Assembly (NCBI RefSeq): GCF_040939455.1 | Contig: NC_134108.1 | Location: 10,321,501-10,385,500 of the forward strand | Reading direction: 5' to 3' | DNA length: 64,000 nt | Origin: Microcebus murinus | Taxonomy: Eukaryota; Chordata; Mammalia; Primates; Cheirogaleidae | Shown: positions 35,581-47,349 of the stretch, in pieces | Layout: each line of letters opens with the position of its first letter | How positions within the stretch are numbered: position 1 is the stretch's first letter | The notes under the pieces: model-generated | What the model was told of the DNA's origin: nothing | The model's database searches: none | Seen by the model: the letters and a program-made list of their open reading frames with translations, nothing else | Program-made: the position numbers and the translations under genes

Positions 35581-36284
35581 AATGTTTTTTATTATTTGTT
35601 AAGTATTTATTAAAAATAAATATTTTGGTGGATTTTTATAAGTTAAAAAATCTGCTGAGCTACTTATTAACTGAACCAATATTCTGGTGGATATCATGCA
35701 GTTGTGTTCATAAGACTAAGAGAGCATTTTATTTAAAAAAGGGAAAAAAATATTTGGAAACTTTCTGCCTATGCTTGGTATAATAGCCCATCTAGGGGTG
35801 AGGCAACATCAGATGGGCATTCAGCTTGTCAGCTGCGTCTCAGGATTGAATTTTCTTATTTTAGCCCTATGCAAATGCCAATCGTTTCCACTGATAGTAT
35901 CCTGCTATCTGACTTGCAATTCCACACTTTGTTTTTTGAACTTTATGAAGTCAGATTCCACTGTAGCCATTCTGGAGCCAGTTGCTTTAGCTTCAATACA
36001 CAAGAAGCTTCCTAAGGACCCAAAAATGTTGTGGATGTTGTTATTGGAAATTCTTTACTCTGATTCCTTTGCTTGGGAATCCTTTGGATTTCTGGTTCTA
36101 ACAAATGTCTGAATCTGATTTTTACAATTCATTACTAACTTGGTTAAATCATTTAAATGTGCATCATTTGACAAAAAAATAAGGAAACTTCCATGATGTA
36201 AAAAGAAAACAATACCACCAAAAAACTTGGTGCTAGGAATATGGAACCAACAGATACATGGGATACCCTTGAACCATTGGTCTC
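35581..36284. other. Unassigned stretch
   Basis: No repeat recognised. A 113-codon frame (35771-36112, +) has no known homologue that I recognise. A perfect octamer ATGCAAAT lies at 35869-35876. Confidence 0.45.
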
Positions 36285-36935
36285 CCTATTGATTCATGGA
36301 TTTAACAATATTTATTGAGAAACAACTATAATGCTAATAAGCACTTTGCTAGGTGGTAGATAGAGTTATGAGTAAAAATCAAAGACATCATCCCTGCCCT
36401 CATAGAACATTCAGTATCATAAAAAGGATAGATTTTAATCAAAGAATCACATAAATAACAGCTACAAGGAGAAGTCCATGGTGACTTTAAGAATAAATAA
36501 TAGAGAAAGTGATCTGGACATGGATTCTGACAAAATCTCCCTGAAGAAGCCTGAGATCTAAAAGAGATTTGTAATTACAAATAGGAAGAAAGGCAAAGGC
36601 AGCGGGTAGAGGGAGAAGGATTCCAGCCAGAGGATGCAACAAGTGCCAAGGCCCTGTGTCAGAGGGGACATGGGATGTTAGAGAGCCTGAGAGCCATCCG
36701 GTGTGGCTGGAGCCTGCTACAAAATGACCATGCAGGGACAGAGAGAAGCCAGACTGTGTAGGTCTTGGTAGCCATCTGAAGAGGTTTTGTCTTGATTCTG
36801 AGGCTAATGAGAATCATTGAAATGGTTTGATCCAGCTTGTGAGGTGTGTGTGTGACAAGATCAGATTTGCATTTGGAAACGCTGACTGTGGCTGACTGTT
36901 GTGTATAAACAGAAGATTGAAGGTGGGCTTGAGTC
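36285..36935 (-). mobile_element. L2 LINE, 3' end (antisense), well preserved
   Basis: AATATTTATTGAGAAACAAC, CATCCCTGCCCTCATAGAAC, AAGGATTCCAGCCAGAGGATG, CAACAAGTGCCAAGGCCCTG, GGTGTGGCTGGAGCCTGC, GAGGCTAATGAGAATCATTG, AAATGGTTTGATCCAGC and CAAGATCAGATTTGCATTTGG give an almost continuous reversed L2 of about 650 bp. The 92-codon frame here is repeat-derived. Confidence 0.88.
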
Positions 36936-38261
36936 AATGCATGGGGCTCCTTTAAAAGGTAATTCTAGTTGTCCAACAAAGAGCTGCTGGTTGTTGAGAT
37001 CAAGGTTCGCATGGCAGAGCTGGGGAAGGTGAAAGGCTTTGAAAGAAATTCAGGAAGGCACTTGGCAAGACACCATGCAAAGATAGATCATACCTTGGAG
37101 TTTCTTCTGATAGTTTTAGGAAAGCTCATCTTATTTGTACTGATTTTTTATTTTCAAACCTTTCAAAAGAAATTTATTTATGTATTTATGCATACCCGCA
37201 AGAGTTAAGGAGTGTGCCAGGCACTGGGGCATTTCATGAAGAGCCTTCATGGGCTTACAACTGGCTGATACGGTCACTTTCTTTATAGGGCATTGAATTC
37301 TCCCTTCTGTATTCATATTTTTTATTTGTTTGTCTCAAACTACACCTCAGAATGCCAGGGAGACAATTTGGCATTGCATCATTTGTCATCATGAAGTGTA
37401 TCAAGCGGCTAAAATGTGTTTCATGTACAGATAACCAACTTACTAATAATATTTTCATTTGGGAGTTTCTCTCTTGCTCTTATCCTCCATTCTTGTTCAA
37501 ACTGTACTGAAACTTCCTTGTGGTTGAAAAAGTGGGGTCCATCTCATCTTTGTCCTTTGAGAATATGGTTTTGATTGCTCGAGTTACATCCATTTCTAGT
37601 GGCACTTGGCGGCAGGCCCCCAGCAATGGTAGAGGGATTGGACAGTTCAAGGCGGTAGTTTGGAAAGCAGAACTATAAATGGAAGCATGTAATATGAAAT
37701 CCCGACCAAACAGCTTTCAGAATTTAACCTCCAACTGAGCCCTTCTGATATGTGAAGGATGAATTGTGCTGGCTGTTTTAGGGGGAAAAACTGTCTGTCT
37801 AATAGCTACTTCAAAATCTCTCCCCTTTGACCCATGTGGAGTCTTCCTTGTTAAAAACAGAAGGAAGCTAAAAGTATGGAGAATATAAAATAAAGGATAA
37901 AAGGTATTCTCTTAAGCTGCTTGCTAATCACAGTGGGGACTGTAATATCAGTCTATCTGTCTAGTTATTACCTATATAAATTTTAAGATCTTTATTTCTA
38001 TTTAGTAGAATAAAAGGTTAAAACCTCAAATTTATCTCTATTGGAAGCAGAATGATTTTCTCACACTACCCTTTCACCTGATCTATGTTTAATTTAGACA
38101 GGCACATTCAATTACTTCTTATTTATCCTGATCTTTAAAATCACAGTTTCAAAAAAAATATCACTTCTATTGGGGTTTAACTTCTCTGGGTTCTTGTGCA
38201 GAAAAATTCTGTTTTTGATGCATTTTATTTCTCCCACTTGATCTCTCACAAGTAGTCTGCC
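36936..38261. other. Unassigned stretch
   Basis: No gene or confident repeat. GTGTGCCAGGCACTGGGGCA near 37212 looks like a scrap of an L2 or MIR tail. Confidence 0.5.
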
Positions 38262-38440
38262 CCTACTAGTGATTCTCAGAGTTACACGGTGATTGTTGAA
38301 ATGCTAGATGCCAAAGCCCCAGATGTTCTGACTCATGAGATTGGGGACAAGGCTGAGGAATCTGACTTTTATTTAACATCCCAGGTGGCTCTCTTTTAGG
38401 GTATCTTAAGACCCCCCCTCTTTGAGAAACACTGCTTTAA
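38262..38440 (+). mobile_element. MER5A-like hAT MITE
   Basis: CTAGTGATTCTCAGAGTTAC at one end and TTTGAGAAACACTGCTTTAA at the other are the expected inverted ends. The interior (AAGCCCCAGATGTTCTGACTC, GAGGAATCTGACTTTTATTT, ATCCCAGGTGGCTCTC) follows MER5A order. Confidence 0.65.
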
Positions 38441-39314
38441 CCCAAAGAGCTTGTTTTAAAAAGTTCCTGAGCTGAAACACCATTAGAGCAGTGCATTGTA
38501 TATAGATTTTTGTTCCCCCTCTTTCCTACATACCATTCATGTACAATATATCCAGGTTGAGATGTCATTTTTTATTTTCAAATACTTTTATCAGAAGAGT
38601 TTTCTCTCTCTGCCTCTGGGTACCCTATTATAAGGCAAAAAATAAATCTGAATATTCACTTAATAACTTAAAAATATGAGAACATTAAACCCTGAATTGA
38701 GTCTTCAGATCGCTCAGCCCGTTACTAATTTTTGTGCCATAAGTGATGTAGAGCCTCCATTGTTATCTTTTTTATTTGAGAGATCTGTCACAGAGCTGTC
38801 ACATCCCAGACTTGCATTTTGCCAAACTTTCTTTAAAAATATTTTAAGTGGATGAACATCTCTGTGACAAATTTAGACTGTGTGTGTGTGTAATATCCTA
38901 AGCCATCATCCACTATGAATTTAAGTCCCACTGGCCACCATGTGGTGGTCCTCAGAGTTTTGTACAATGGTCACTAGCGTTAGAAATAATCATCATTATT
39001 ATAATAATCATCATTTCCTTTCAGAATGTGCTACTGCTGGGCCTTGCTCTTGTGACACACCTAAGAATCTCAGATGACATAAATGAAGGTGCCATCTGCA
39101 ACAGTGTAGGAACACTTTCTATATTCCTGCTATTGTTACCAACGAGAGTTAATTGTTTCCAGGTGCTTCCTGAAGCCCTGATTTAAACAGCCCCATCTGG
39201 ATTGTAATTGATTAGCTGGAATGGCATCTTCAACCTCTGTGACTTGTGAGCACTTGGAATAAACTGGTACACTTCACCTACTCACATGGGCTCTGGTTCC
39301 AGGAGCCTTTTAAC
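38441..39314. other. Unassigned AT-rich stretch
   Basis: No gene recognised. A short TG run lies near 38879-38892 and an AT-rich ATC/ATT tract near 38988-39016. Confidence 0.5.
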
Positions 39315-39333
39315 GGGGGGGGGGGGGGGGGGG
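39315..39333. repeat. G19 homopolymer
   Basis: Nineteen uninterrupted G (TTTTAAC before, CTTTCTAAAATG after). Long G runs are rare in primate genomes. It could form a quadruplex, and its exact length is the kind of thing sequencing often gets wrong. Confidence 0.9.
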
Positions 39334-39654
39334 CTTTCTAAAATGATTTTCTAGGATAAAGACCCAAATAGTCTGGTAAAATGAGATGACATGAATAAAC
39401 TGATTGTCTTAGAAGCACTCCAGAAGAGAGAGTTTCTCGTGGTAGAGGGGGTTCTTGGGTGTGCTGCAGCTGAGTTGTTGGATTGCTGTTTGTTTTGTTA
39501 GTTAACTGAAGGGAGTCTTGGCTCAGGAGTTGCTAAACTTAGACTTCTTGGTGATGATGAGATTTGCCATATTTACATTGAATTTGAGAAATTGAACTAT
39601 TAGTCATTCATGAGTATTTCCATTTTATTACTACAGGTGAGTATATTTGTCAGA

Positions 39655-40045
39655 ATAAGGAACACTAGCTGCTAAATGATCAACCTCCAAATCTTAGTGA
39701 CGTAACAAAACCAAGGATTACTCCTTGCTCCTGTAAAAGCTTGGTGCAGGTTGGGCTGCTTTCCTGGGATGCTCTTCTCTAAGAGGTGGCTCAGAAATCC
39801 AGGCCCTTTGTAACCTGTGATGCCACCATCTGAAGCACACGGCCTCCACCGATGCAGAAGAAGAAAGAGTGCTAGTGTGGACAGCCCGTTTTCTGGCCAG
39901 GCCCGGAAGGGGGATCCAGGTTTGACTGGCCAGAGTAACGCCCTGGAGGCCCAGCCTCTCTTCAAGCGAGGCTGGGAAACGTGGTCTTGCTGCGTGCTCA
40001 CTCAGGACAGGTAATATGGGTAGCATCGAGCCAGTCTGCACTTAG
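39655..40045 (-). mobile_element. LTR-like interspersed repeat, copy A (antisense)
   Basis: CACTAGCTGCTAAATGATC, CAACCTCCAAATCTTAGTG, TTGGTGCAGGTTGGGCTGC, GAGGTGGCTCAGAAATCCAG, GTGATGCCACCATCTGAAG and GAGGCTGGGAAACGTGGTC follow a familiar antisense mammalian LTR/MER consensus (CTCAGTGGCTTAACACA to GAGGCTGGGAAATGTAGTC). The family is not assigned. It shares its layout with 41160-41560 and 61060-61410. Frames of 107-109 codons here are repeat-derived. Confidence 0.55.
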
Positions 40046-40403
40046 GAGACTTGTGCAGCTTTCATAGTGTCATACCTCTACTGGGTGTGGCCGTGTTTCA
40101 ACAGGAAACAAAGAAAGATAGTTTAAAGTAAAAAGGTTGAATTCTGCTTTGGGAAGGAAGGCCTTCAGAATTTGGTTGATTGGGATTCTAGCTCTTGTTC
40201 TGCCACTTACTCCTATGTGATGTTGGATAAGTTTATAAAATGGGGAAAATACTAGTATTTAGCTCACAGAATTGGTATGAGAATTAAATGAATGACTCAG
40301 AAATTGCTTATATGTGCTCAATATATGTTAACAATTATTGTTATTAGTACTATTAAAAGTTGTTTATGTCTCCAGTGATCTGAGAGGAAAGGGATTTGTT
40401 TCA
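40046..40403. other. Unassigned stretch, possibly MIR-derived
   Basis: GGTTGATTGGGATTCTAGCTC, then CTGCCACTTACTCCTATGTGA, GGATAAGTTTATAAAATGGGG and GAATTGGTATGAGAATTAAAT (about 40170-40345) fit a diverged + strand MIR. Not certain enough to separate. Confidence 0.5.
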
Positions 40404-40462
40404 CAGTGGTTTTCAATCCTGACTACATAACAGAGTCACTAGTGAGATTTTTTTAAGCACAC
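40404..40462 (+). mobile_element. MER5A-like fragment
   Basis: CAGTGGTTTTCAATCCTGAC, then ACATAACAGAGTCACTAGTG, matches the first third of a MER5A-type MITE. The remainder is absent or unrecognisable. Confidence 0.55.
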
Positions 40463-41159
40463 GTGGGGGAGGGAGGGTAACACCCAGAGGGGCCGAATGT
40501 TGGCAAAGCCATGCAGGTGGAGCTGCTGCCCGGTCAGGACTGGAGCCACTGGTCTGCACCCCACACAAGGTGGCCGAGGGGATTCCAAAGGCCCGGAGAA
40601 CAAGAGCATTAGAGGAAGAGCCTGTCCAATATGAGTCTCCAAGGTGAGTCAGAAGGCAGAAGACAGAAGGAAACTGCAGCATGTCACAGAGGAGAGGGAT
40701 CCAGCGTTCAGCACTGTGGATCACTAAAGACGTTAGGAAAAACAGCCTGGATAAAAATGTGAGACAGCTGCAGGAGCCGACCCGCTCACTGCTGGTCATG
40801 TTCCCCACAAGTGCTGCTTTTTAGTCCTCTTTCCAGCACTATCTCCTGATCCAGCCTCCTCCAGTCCAAAGCCACCTGCCTAGGAGGGATGTAGGTAGTT
40901 GGAAACAACCACTTTATGAAAGAGGGAAAAACATCTTCCTTTTCCCTGTAGGATAATAGACATAGATCAGTGTGTTCCGGTTCTGAGAATTCATCTTTCT
41001 TCTTATGAAACATAAAAAAAGTTAGGTCTCCAAGGGCCCCCAAGCCCAGCGGTGGTGTGCTGGGGGTTTTAATCTTCTTCTTCTTCTCAACTCCACTCAG
41101 ACAGAAAACGCTGAGGGCATTTCAATATGAAACTAAAATAAGGTATAAATAGGGATAGA
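40463..41159. other. Unassigned stretch
   Basis: GC-moderate to 40700 with a 131-codon frame (40413-40808, -). It has no domain I recognise, and part of it lies in the MER5-like fragment. No exon signal. Confidence 0.5.
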
Positions 41160-41560
41160 GTGAGTTATGCTGCAGTAGCAAACAATCCCCAAATCTCACC
41201 GGCTAATTACAACAGGTTATTTCTTGCTCTTGTTACATGTCACTCAAGTGGATCGGGAGTCCGGTCTCTGCCGTTCTCTCCCTAGGACCCAGATGGAAAA
41301 GTCAGTCACCAAAAGGAAGATGGCATAATTTTGGAAAGAGAATGCTGGACATGTCTGGTGTGGACAGTTAAAGGCTCCAGCATAGACAGGACAGTCTGCG
41401 TCATGGCGCATTGGCCTGAGCCAGATGCACAACAACTTCCTCAGCACCCCATGAGGGGTTGGAAAGTTAGGTCTTTTGTGTGCCCAGAATAAGAGGAGAA
41501 CTGGCTGCGGATGAGGAGAACTACTGGCTATTACAGAGACTCGAATGTCGAAGCAATGTC
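41160..41560 (-). mobile_element. LTR-like interspersed repeat, copy B (antisense)
   Basis: GAGTTATGCTGCAGTAGCAA, CAATCCCCAAATCTCACCGG, TTATTTCTTGCTCTTGTTAC and GTGGATCGGGAGTCCGG resemble the start of the unit at 39655-40045, in the same orientation and about 1.5 kb further on. The second half is diverged. The 133-codon frame across it (41244-41645, -) is not a gene. Confidence 0.5.
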
Positions 41561-43899
41561 TGAATTTCAAACACCTGCCTAAGGTGATATAAGTATCTGA
41601 GAAAAAACAACCAACCAAGCAAACAAGCATGGCCATCACAGGCAATATGTCAAGGAAAGGCCTCCTACCCCAAAGTTACGCTGGAAAGTTATTCAAACAT
41701 TAGCCTCTGAAGAGGAGTTTCCTTCCAAAATTCATGAAATTGGGCAAACAGAGAAATTGGCATTTCTCTATTTTCTTTTATCTATCTAAAATTTGGGTAG
41801 CTATTTCTTGCCTTTAAGAACAAATAGACTTTTTGTCTTACCTTATTTGATTGTTTCTCTGCTCCATGTGGGTGGGGATAGTTCTGAATATTTAGTTCTT
41901 GTGTCCTTACTGCCTACCCAACTGTGCCTAGAGTAGAATAGTCAATGTATCCATATTGACTGGGACAAGCATGGGATGATGACCAGCATGAAAATGAATA
42001 AGCATTGGTTTTATAACAGCTCAGCATATCTCTGTATCTCCCAAGGATTTCTGAGGAAGCTGTGAAAATTCTAAAACAAAATTAATTTTAAATGATTTTC
42101 ATTTAAGAAATAATATGAGAATTCTTGTAATGTCACACTATCAAATGGTGAAACCATACAGGTTATGGAGTCTTAGTGATGATCACACCCTCAGGGTCCC
42201 CTTGAACACTTGCATGAGTATGTATCACATCTTTGGCAAGAGTGCTGTCAATTAGATTCTCGAGTGTGTGCAGGCATATGACTAAACAAGGTATCATGCT
42301 AGGTCCTAATCACGTGGTATTTTCCAGGTTTTCACTTTTCTTGGAAATATTTTTGGGTTTGTCGATTGGCGGCCATCTATTTTATTACTCATTTGTAAAG
42401 TGCTGTATAAAAGAATGCATTGCTCAAGGAGAAGGAAACGAGAAGTTTTCTTAAGTCTTTCAGTATGAAAACCGCGTCTCAAAATCAGGACACTTGAATA
42501 AGGGTTAAGTGACTCGGTTTAGCATTAAGCTTGTGAGCCAAATTAAACAAATGAAATAATTTTAATGAAGGTAAGGTTTCTTTTCGAATTCAGTTCTTCT
42601 TGCCTTTCAGTATCTTATTCTTCTTATATGCCTTTTGCATTTGATAATACTCCTCTCTCTTCATGTAAGATGTTGCTTTTGAAACGTACTCACAGGTCCC
42701 CTGGCACCCGTTCAGCCTTTCTCTCTCCCCTAAGCATTGGAGTTGTCATGGCCATTGTTTAAATATTAGGGACAATTACCCAGTGTCACCAAATGTGGTT
42801 GGTGCAGCTTTTCCTCTCTGCTCTGGCCCAGACAGTACAATAGTGCTGAATAGGATCCCCATTAGTCCTCGCCACCATTGACACGGAGAGAATAGATTGC
42901 ACAGAAGCCAACTCTTTTTTACCTTGTCATTGTTCCCTGACCGTAGGCTTTCTCAAGGTTAGAAATAAGTGGTTCTTTAAAAGAGAATTCCTGCATTAAC
43001 CAAATACACTCTAAAGGTCTGTAACAAATACTGTGTGTGTAACCGTCATAGAGCTGAAAGAAAAAGGAACACTGCAAACGTACTGACTGACACAATTAAG
43101 AAATGTTCATTTCTTATTTTATGCTGGGAATGATGTTTTTGTGCACTGTATAGTTGGTGAGACTCAACATTCTCAGGCCTACTTTTTAGTTAGTCACCAA
43201 CTCTTAGAAGCCAATGGAAAAATCACAGGCTTTGATGTGTAAAATAACTGCGAAAAAGGGTGTAGAGCCTTATAAAATACCTGCGTTTAATCTGGACCAG
43301 CCGAGAGCAAGACTTGAAATCTTCTTACTGAGGAAAATGAACGAAAGCACACTTGCCTTTTGAGGCACAAAATAAAAGAAACCTATAAAATTTGTGTGGC
43401 ACAGTGTCCCAGAAATCAATTATGTAATTTTGTACAATCATATCAGGTAGAGTATCAACCCATTACTGAAACTCAGAGCTTTCAAACCTAATGGAGACTA
43501 TTTGACATTCCTAGGCGAGCTGCCAAAGGCCCATTTCCAATTTCGACATGACAATTATTGACACAGACATGTACAGGCAGGGAAGGGTTTTCAAGGAAAT
43601 AACGTCAATAATTTTCTACTGTGTTTTAAGCTAAAAATCAGTAGAAGGTGAGTGACTAGAATCCTTATGGAATCCATATCTACAAATCCCTTGGGTCTTG
43701 GAAAAGAAATCTTTACCATGCAGAACAGTGACAGCAGTAATGGGGAGGTGAAAATCCACACAGAATCCAATTAGGTTAGAAACAGAAAGTTGGGCTGTAC
43801 ATGCTGGAATTGTTCATAATTGTACTAATATATTATCCGCAAGTATTGAAGATCGGATGGAGCAAGCTGCTCCTTGCCCTATCCATTCTGCATATCATG
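41561..43899. other. Unassigned stretch
   Basis: No gene or confident repeat in about 2.3 kb. The part from about 43200 to 43650 looks single-copy and balanced in composition and could be a non-coding element. Confidence 0.5.
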
Positions 43900-44240
43900 G
43901 CAAGGTTGGTGTTTTATAACTGATCGCATCAAGCTACTCCCCTGCTCGCAAGCTCACAATGGTGGCCTTCTGCTAACTCCTCATCCTGCATCCTGGCCTT
44001 CGGGTCTGCTCCTTCATGCAATCTTACCATTCGCTGCTCCCGACGAATTCCTGTCAAAATGCAGACTGTCCTCCTAAATTCCGCTCATATCTGATGAGCT
44101 TAATCCTCCTTCTCTGCTGATTCTCATGCTGTCCCCTCATTCAGAAAGATCCTCTCCACTCAATTTACCATTCTCGTTCTGCGTATTCTTTGAGGCTGTT
44201 CTTGAATCTAGCTGCTTCGTATTATTCACACTAGTGCTTG
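43900..44240 (+). mobile_element. L2-type LINE 3' fragment, diverged
   Basis: ACTGATCGCATCAAGCTACTC, CCCTGCTCGCAAGCTCACAA, TGGTGGCCTTCTGCTAACTC and AGAAAGATCCTCTCCACTC roughly follow the L2 sense 3' end (GATCATGTCACTCCCCTGC, TTCAATGGCTCCCCATTGCC, AGAGAGGCCTTCCCTGACC). Divergence is high. Confidence 0.5.
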
Positions 44241-46269
44241 CTCACTGAGGGTCCGTTAAGGCCAAGGACATAAGAAGGATGATGTATATGTTGCATGTAT
44301 GTTTGGGGTACATTTGTCTTTCTGTGATAGGTGCATAAATAAATTGGTGTGTGTTTCCAGGTGTTCCTTCATGGTCCTGCCTCCCCAGCTGGGCTCCTGA
44401 AGGCTGGGGACACCATCCCCGATTTCCTCCATGTCCACTCGTCAATATCATATGATGGAAATCTGCTGTTGGACATATATTATCTTCCTCTTGAGGCTGC
44501 ATCTGGATAACTGGGCTTGACTAAGTGGGCCACAGTGGATCTAGACTAAAGAAGCTGCATGGTTTTTTTTGGTTCAGACCCAGGGCCTAAGCATCTTTTT
44601 GTGCTCTGGTTATGGGAAAGGGCACAAGGGGTGTAAAGTGACAGGGGGTGACAGGGCATCTTTCTGTGTCTTAGAGATACAGGAGAGCTGGCCTCAGCTG
44701 CAAATGTTGAGGAAAATGCACATGACAGGCATCTATAAGTCAGGCTTTGATGGATATCATGCCATGCTTCGTGCCAGCCCTGTGCTAGGAAGCTAGGCCC
44801 TTCAGAGGCAGGGCAAGCGGCATTCAGAGCACTGGGTCTTTGTAAAATATCACCTCAAAATGATCAGGAAATAAAGCAGTGTTGCTTTTTTTCCTGGACT
44901 TTGCATAAGGAGAAGTCGGTAAGTCTGTTTCTGCCTATTGGGGTACGCGGTGGGGACCACCCAAACAGTGCCTTTGAAGACCTTGTTCTCTGGGGTGATT
45001 TGTTTCCTTATGCAGAGATCCATACAATCAATTCATTTCTTCATGTGATGACAGGAGTTTGGCTTTTAGACGAGATACTCTGTTACTCTTTGAGATGGTA
45101 CCAGGGGAGAACTATATTACTCATCTGTTTAACTTTTTATCTTGGCCTCTAGGAAAACTAGAGCTCAATTTTATGCTCCATTCAACAATTACACTTAGCC
45201 TAAGTTTTCGGTACATCCACCTTCCATAGATACCTAAATAAGTTGACATGTACACTGAGCAGGACGTTTTCTGCCCACAGTATACTTCTTATTGAGCAAT
45301 TAAATGACTATTTTTCCCTTAAAGAAAAACAGCTTGAGTTTTGCTCCCTCATGCAACATGCTCATTCACCTGTGATTTCCAGGAGAGAGAAAACACCAAG
45401 GACATTCTTGGAAAAGTTTTGTTGAATTATGCTTTTATTCCTGTTGCATACTTTGTAAAATGTAAGACAAGTGTAAATTAAATCTAGTGATCCCTGTTTG
45501 GTAGGGGTTCCAGCCCAAGCCTAACTCGGGCTTCAGAGCTCTTCAGACCTGCCCCGTGGGTTGGGGTGGGGATGGGTGCTGCTAGGGGCTGATTTCCTCG
45601 AGGACTTGTGGTTTGGCAGAGAATACCTGGGCTCAAGAGAAAGTAGGAGGATGTCTATCTCTCAAATGGGCCATTATTGTGGCCCAGTGGATTTATTTCC
45701 TCTTAAACTGGAGTTTAAAGAGCTGTTTTTAATGAGAGACTTTATGATACACAAGGATGTAGGTGGTGTTGGTGCCTGATAAGACAAGTGGTACTTGGAG
45801 GTGGAAGGAGAAGGATGAATCACTGCACAGCCCGGGTTCCTTGGAGACCAGGGACCTCAAATTCAGACAGTGTAGACACTGGCAGAGTCAGGAGAGGGAA
45901 CTCTTCCGAGAGGCAGCAGACTCTGTCAGAGAGGATCTGTGGTCATGATTGCAGACAGCCCTCCGAGGACACTGGAGTATTGAGCACAAACAAGGGGGTA
46001 GTGAGTCCAGCAGTAAGACTGCGGAGCAACTATTACTAGATGAAGACTTTGAGAGGGGCAGGAGGTTCTGCGTTAGGCAAATGTATATGTTTGAATCAAT
46101 ATACAGCTATTTATTGATTCTTGTCTTTATTAATAACGTGACTTTATTAACACCCACTGGCTGCTGAGGCTTGGGGACACCAGGCCGACGCTCGTGTTGC
46201 ACGAGACTGTGATGGGCTAGTGTCTGCAGGGGCAGGGGCTCACTTTCTCTCATTCTCTCTAGGGTTCGC
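44241..46269. other. Unassigned stretch
   Basis: No gene or confident repeat in about 2 kb. Several frames of 60-86 codons exist, none recognisable. Confidence 0.5.
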
Positions 46270-46386
46270 ACAGCTCCAGTGATGTGAGCACAGGTAGGTC
46301 GCTGGGCCGATTTTCTTACCTGCAAAATTAGAGATCTGGACCAGATGGTCTCTTAGAACATTTCCATCTCTAAAATTCTTTGAGTT
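46270..46386 (+). mobile_element. MIR-family SINE fragment
   Basis: GCTGGGCCGATTTTCTTACC, TGCAAAATTAGAGATCTGGAC, CAGATGGTCTCTTAGAACATT and CCATCTCTAAAATTCTTTGA follow the MIR-type tail variant with CTGTAAAATGAGG, GGACTAGATGATCTC and CCAGCTCTAACATTC. Confidence 0.6.
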
Positions 46387-46443
46387 CATTATTTGATACA
46401 AACTAGGATTCCAGAAATAAATAGAGACGAAATAAAGGGAACA

Positions 46444-46826
46444 TGTTAGTCAGTTTGGGTTGTTATTCACATAACAGAATACCATGGAACGGCTGGCTTA
46501 CGCAACAAGCACGTATTTCTCAGAGCTCTGGGAAGACCATGAAGTCCAAGATCAAGGCGCCCGCAGATTCAGTGTCTGGGGAGGGCCCTCCTTCTGGTGT
46601 GCAGATGGCTGTCTCGTCGTGGTATCTTCACATGGCCCAGAGGAAAAAAATCCTCTCTCTTGTGTCTCTTCTGATAAAGGCACTAATCTCACCGTGCGGG
46701 CTCCACCCTCATGCTCTGATAACCCCCCCAAAGCCCCACCTCCTGATACCACAACATGGGGTTTGGGATTTCAACACATGAACGTGGGGGTGGGGGAAGG
46801 GGACACAAGCATTTAGTCTCTAAGCG
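46444..46826 (-). mobile_element. MaLR (MST/MLT1-type) LTR (antisense)
   Basis: TGTTAGTCAGTTTGGGTTG, ACATAACAGAATACCATGG, CATGAAGTCCAAGATCAAGGC, GTATCTTCACATGGCCCAG, CCCCACCTCCTGATACCAC, TTTGGGATTTCAACACATGAA and GGGGACACAAGCATTTAG are a collinear antisense MaLR LTR. Overlapping frames of 66-112 codons are repeat-derived. Confidence 0.85.
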
Positions 46827-46924
46827 GGAACAACCGAAGGAGACGGGAGGCCAGGTGACTGGTGTGTGGCTGCAGAGGATGGACTGAGGTCGAGTCCCCC
46901 ATTCGCTGCTCCTGCCCTTCATCT

Positions 46925-47110
46925 TTGGACGGGTTCCTTAACCGCGCTGCACCGAGCTGAGGTCCCGAGTGCTAATCCTTGCCTCCAGCGCTCGCAGCGA
47001 CTATCACATGCGTGTGCGAGTGCGCGTGCGCAAACCTCCAGGTGCGGGCAGCGCGGCGTGGGTGTGCGGTGAGTGGTGCGTGTGCTCGTGACACGCACCA
47101 CTCACCCAGA
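46925..47110. promoter_or_regulatory. CpG-rich patch with alternating purine-pyrimidine tract
   Basis: Dense CpGs between about 46930 and 47095, including CCTTAACCGCGCTGCACCG, CAGCGCTCGCAGCGAC and GGGCAGCGCGGCGTGGG. The tract near 47009-47030 (CATGCGTGTGCGAGTGCGCG) alternates purine and pyrimidine, which favours Z-DNA. It could be a small unmethylated promoter-like island. No TATA box, transcript or long frame supports a gene here. Confidence 0.35.
47068..47106. repeat. Perfect 16-bp inverted repeat (hairpin)
   Basis: Left arm GGTGAGTGGTGCGTGT (47068-47083) and right arm ACACGCACCACTCACC (47091-47106) are exact complements across a 7-base spacer, GCTCGTG. It is GC-rich and would form a stable cruciform or RNA hairpin. 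Too short for a typical microRNA precursor unless flanks pair, which I do not see. Confidence 0.95.
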
Positions 47111-47184
47111 CCCCACAGGCCTCTAGGTAGGATCTGGTGACGCGGGAGCCTCTTGGCTGTCAGGAACGGAATGGAAAGGCACGA

Positions 47185-47345
47185 GCCTAATTATAGTCAG
47201 AAGATGTGAGTTTGGGAATTTCTGCTGCCAGTTGTCGGAGAAGGTATAAAATAGTTCAGGGTCTTATTTCCTCATCTGTGAAAGGAAGCAGTTGGATTAC
47301 ATATAGTCAATACTTTTTCTAACTCTTGAGATTCTAAGGTCTGTC
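47185..47345 (+). mobile_element. MIR-family SINE
   Basis: AGATGTGAGTTTGGGAATTTC, CTTATTTCCTCATCTGTGAAA, GGAAGCAGTTGGATTACATA and TTTCTAACTCTTGAGATTC follow the same MIR-type tail variant seen at 46270-46386. Confidence 0.6.
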
Positions 47346-47349
47346 AGCT

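Noticed and set aside
39672..40041. Overlapping 107-109-codon minus frames
   Set aside because: They fall within the LTR-like repeat copy A and have no coding character.
46443..46816. 110-112-codon plus frames
   Set aside because: They lie in an antisense MaLR LTR; chance frames in a non-coding repeat.
47068..47106. Hairpin as a microRNA precursor
   Set aside because: The stem is only 16 bp and the flanks do not pair, so it is well short of a typical precursor of about 60-80 bases.
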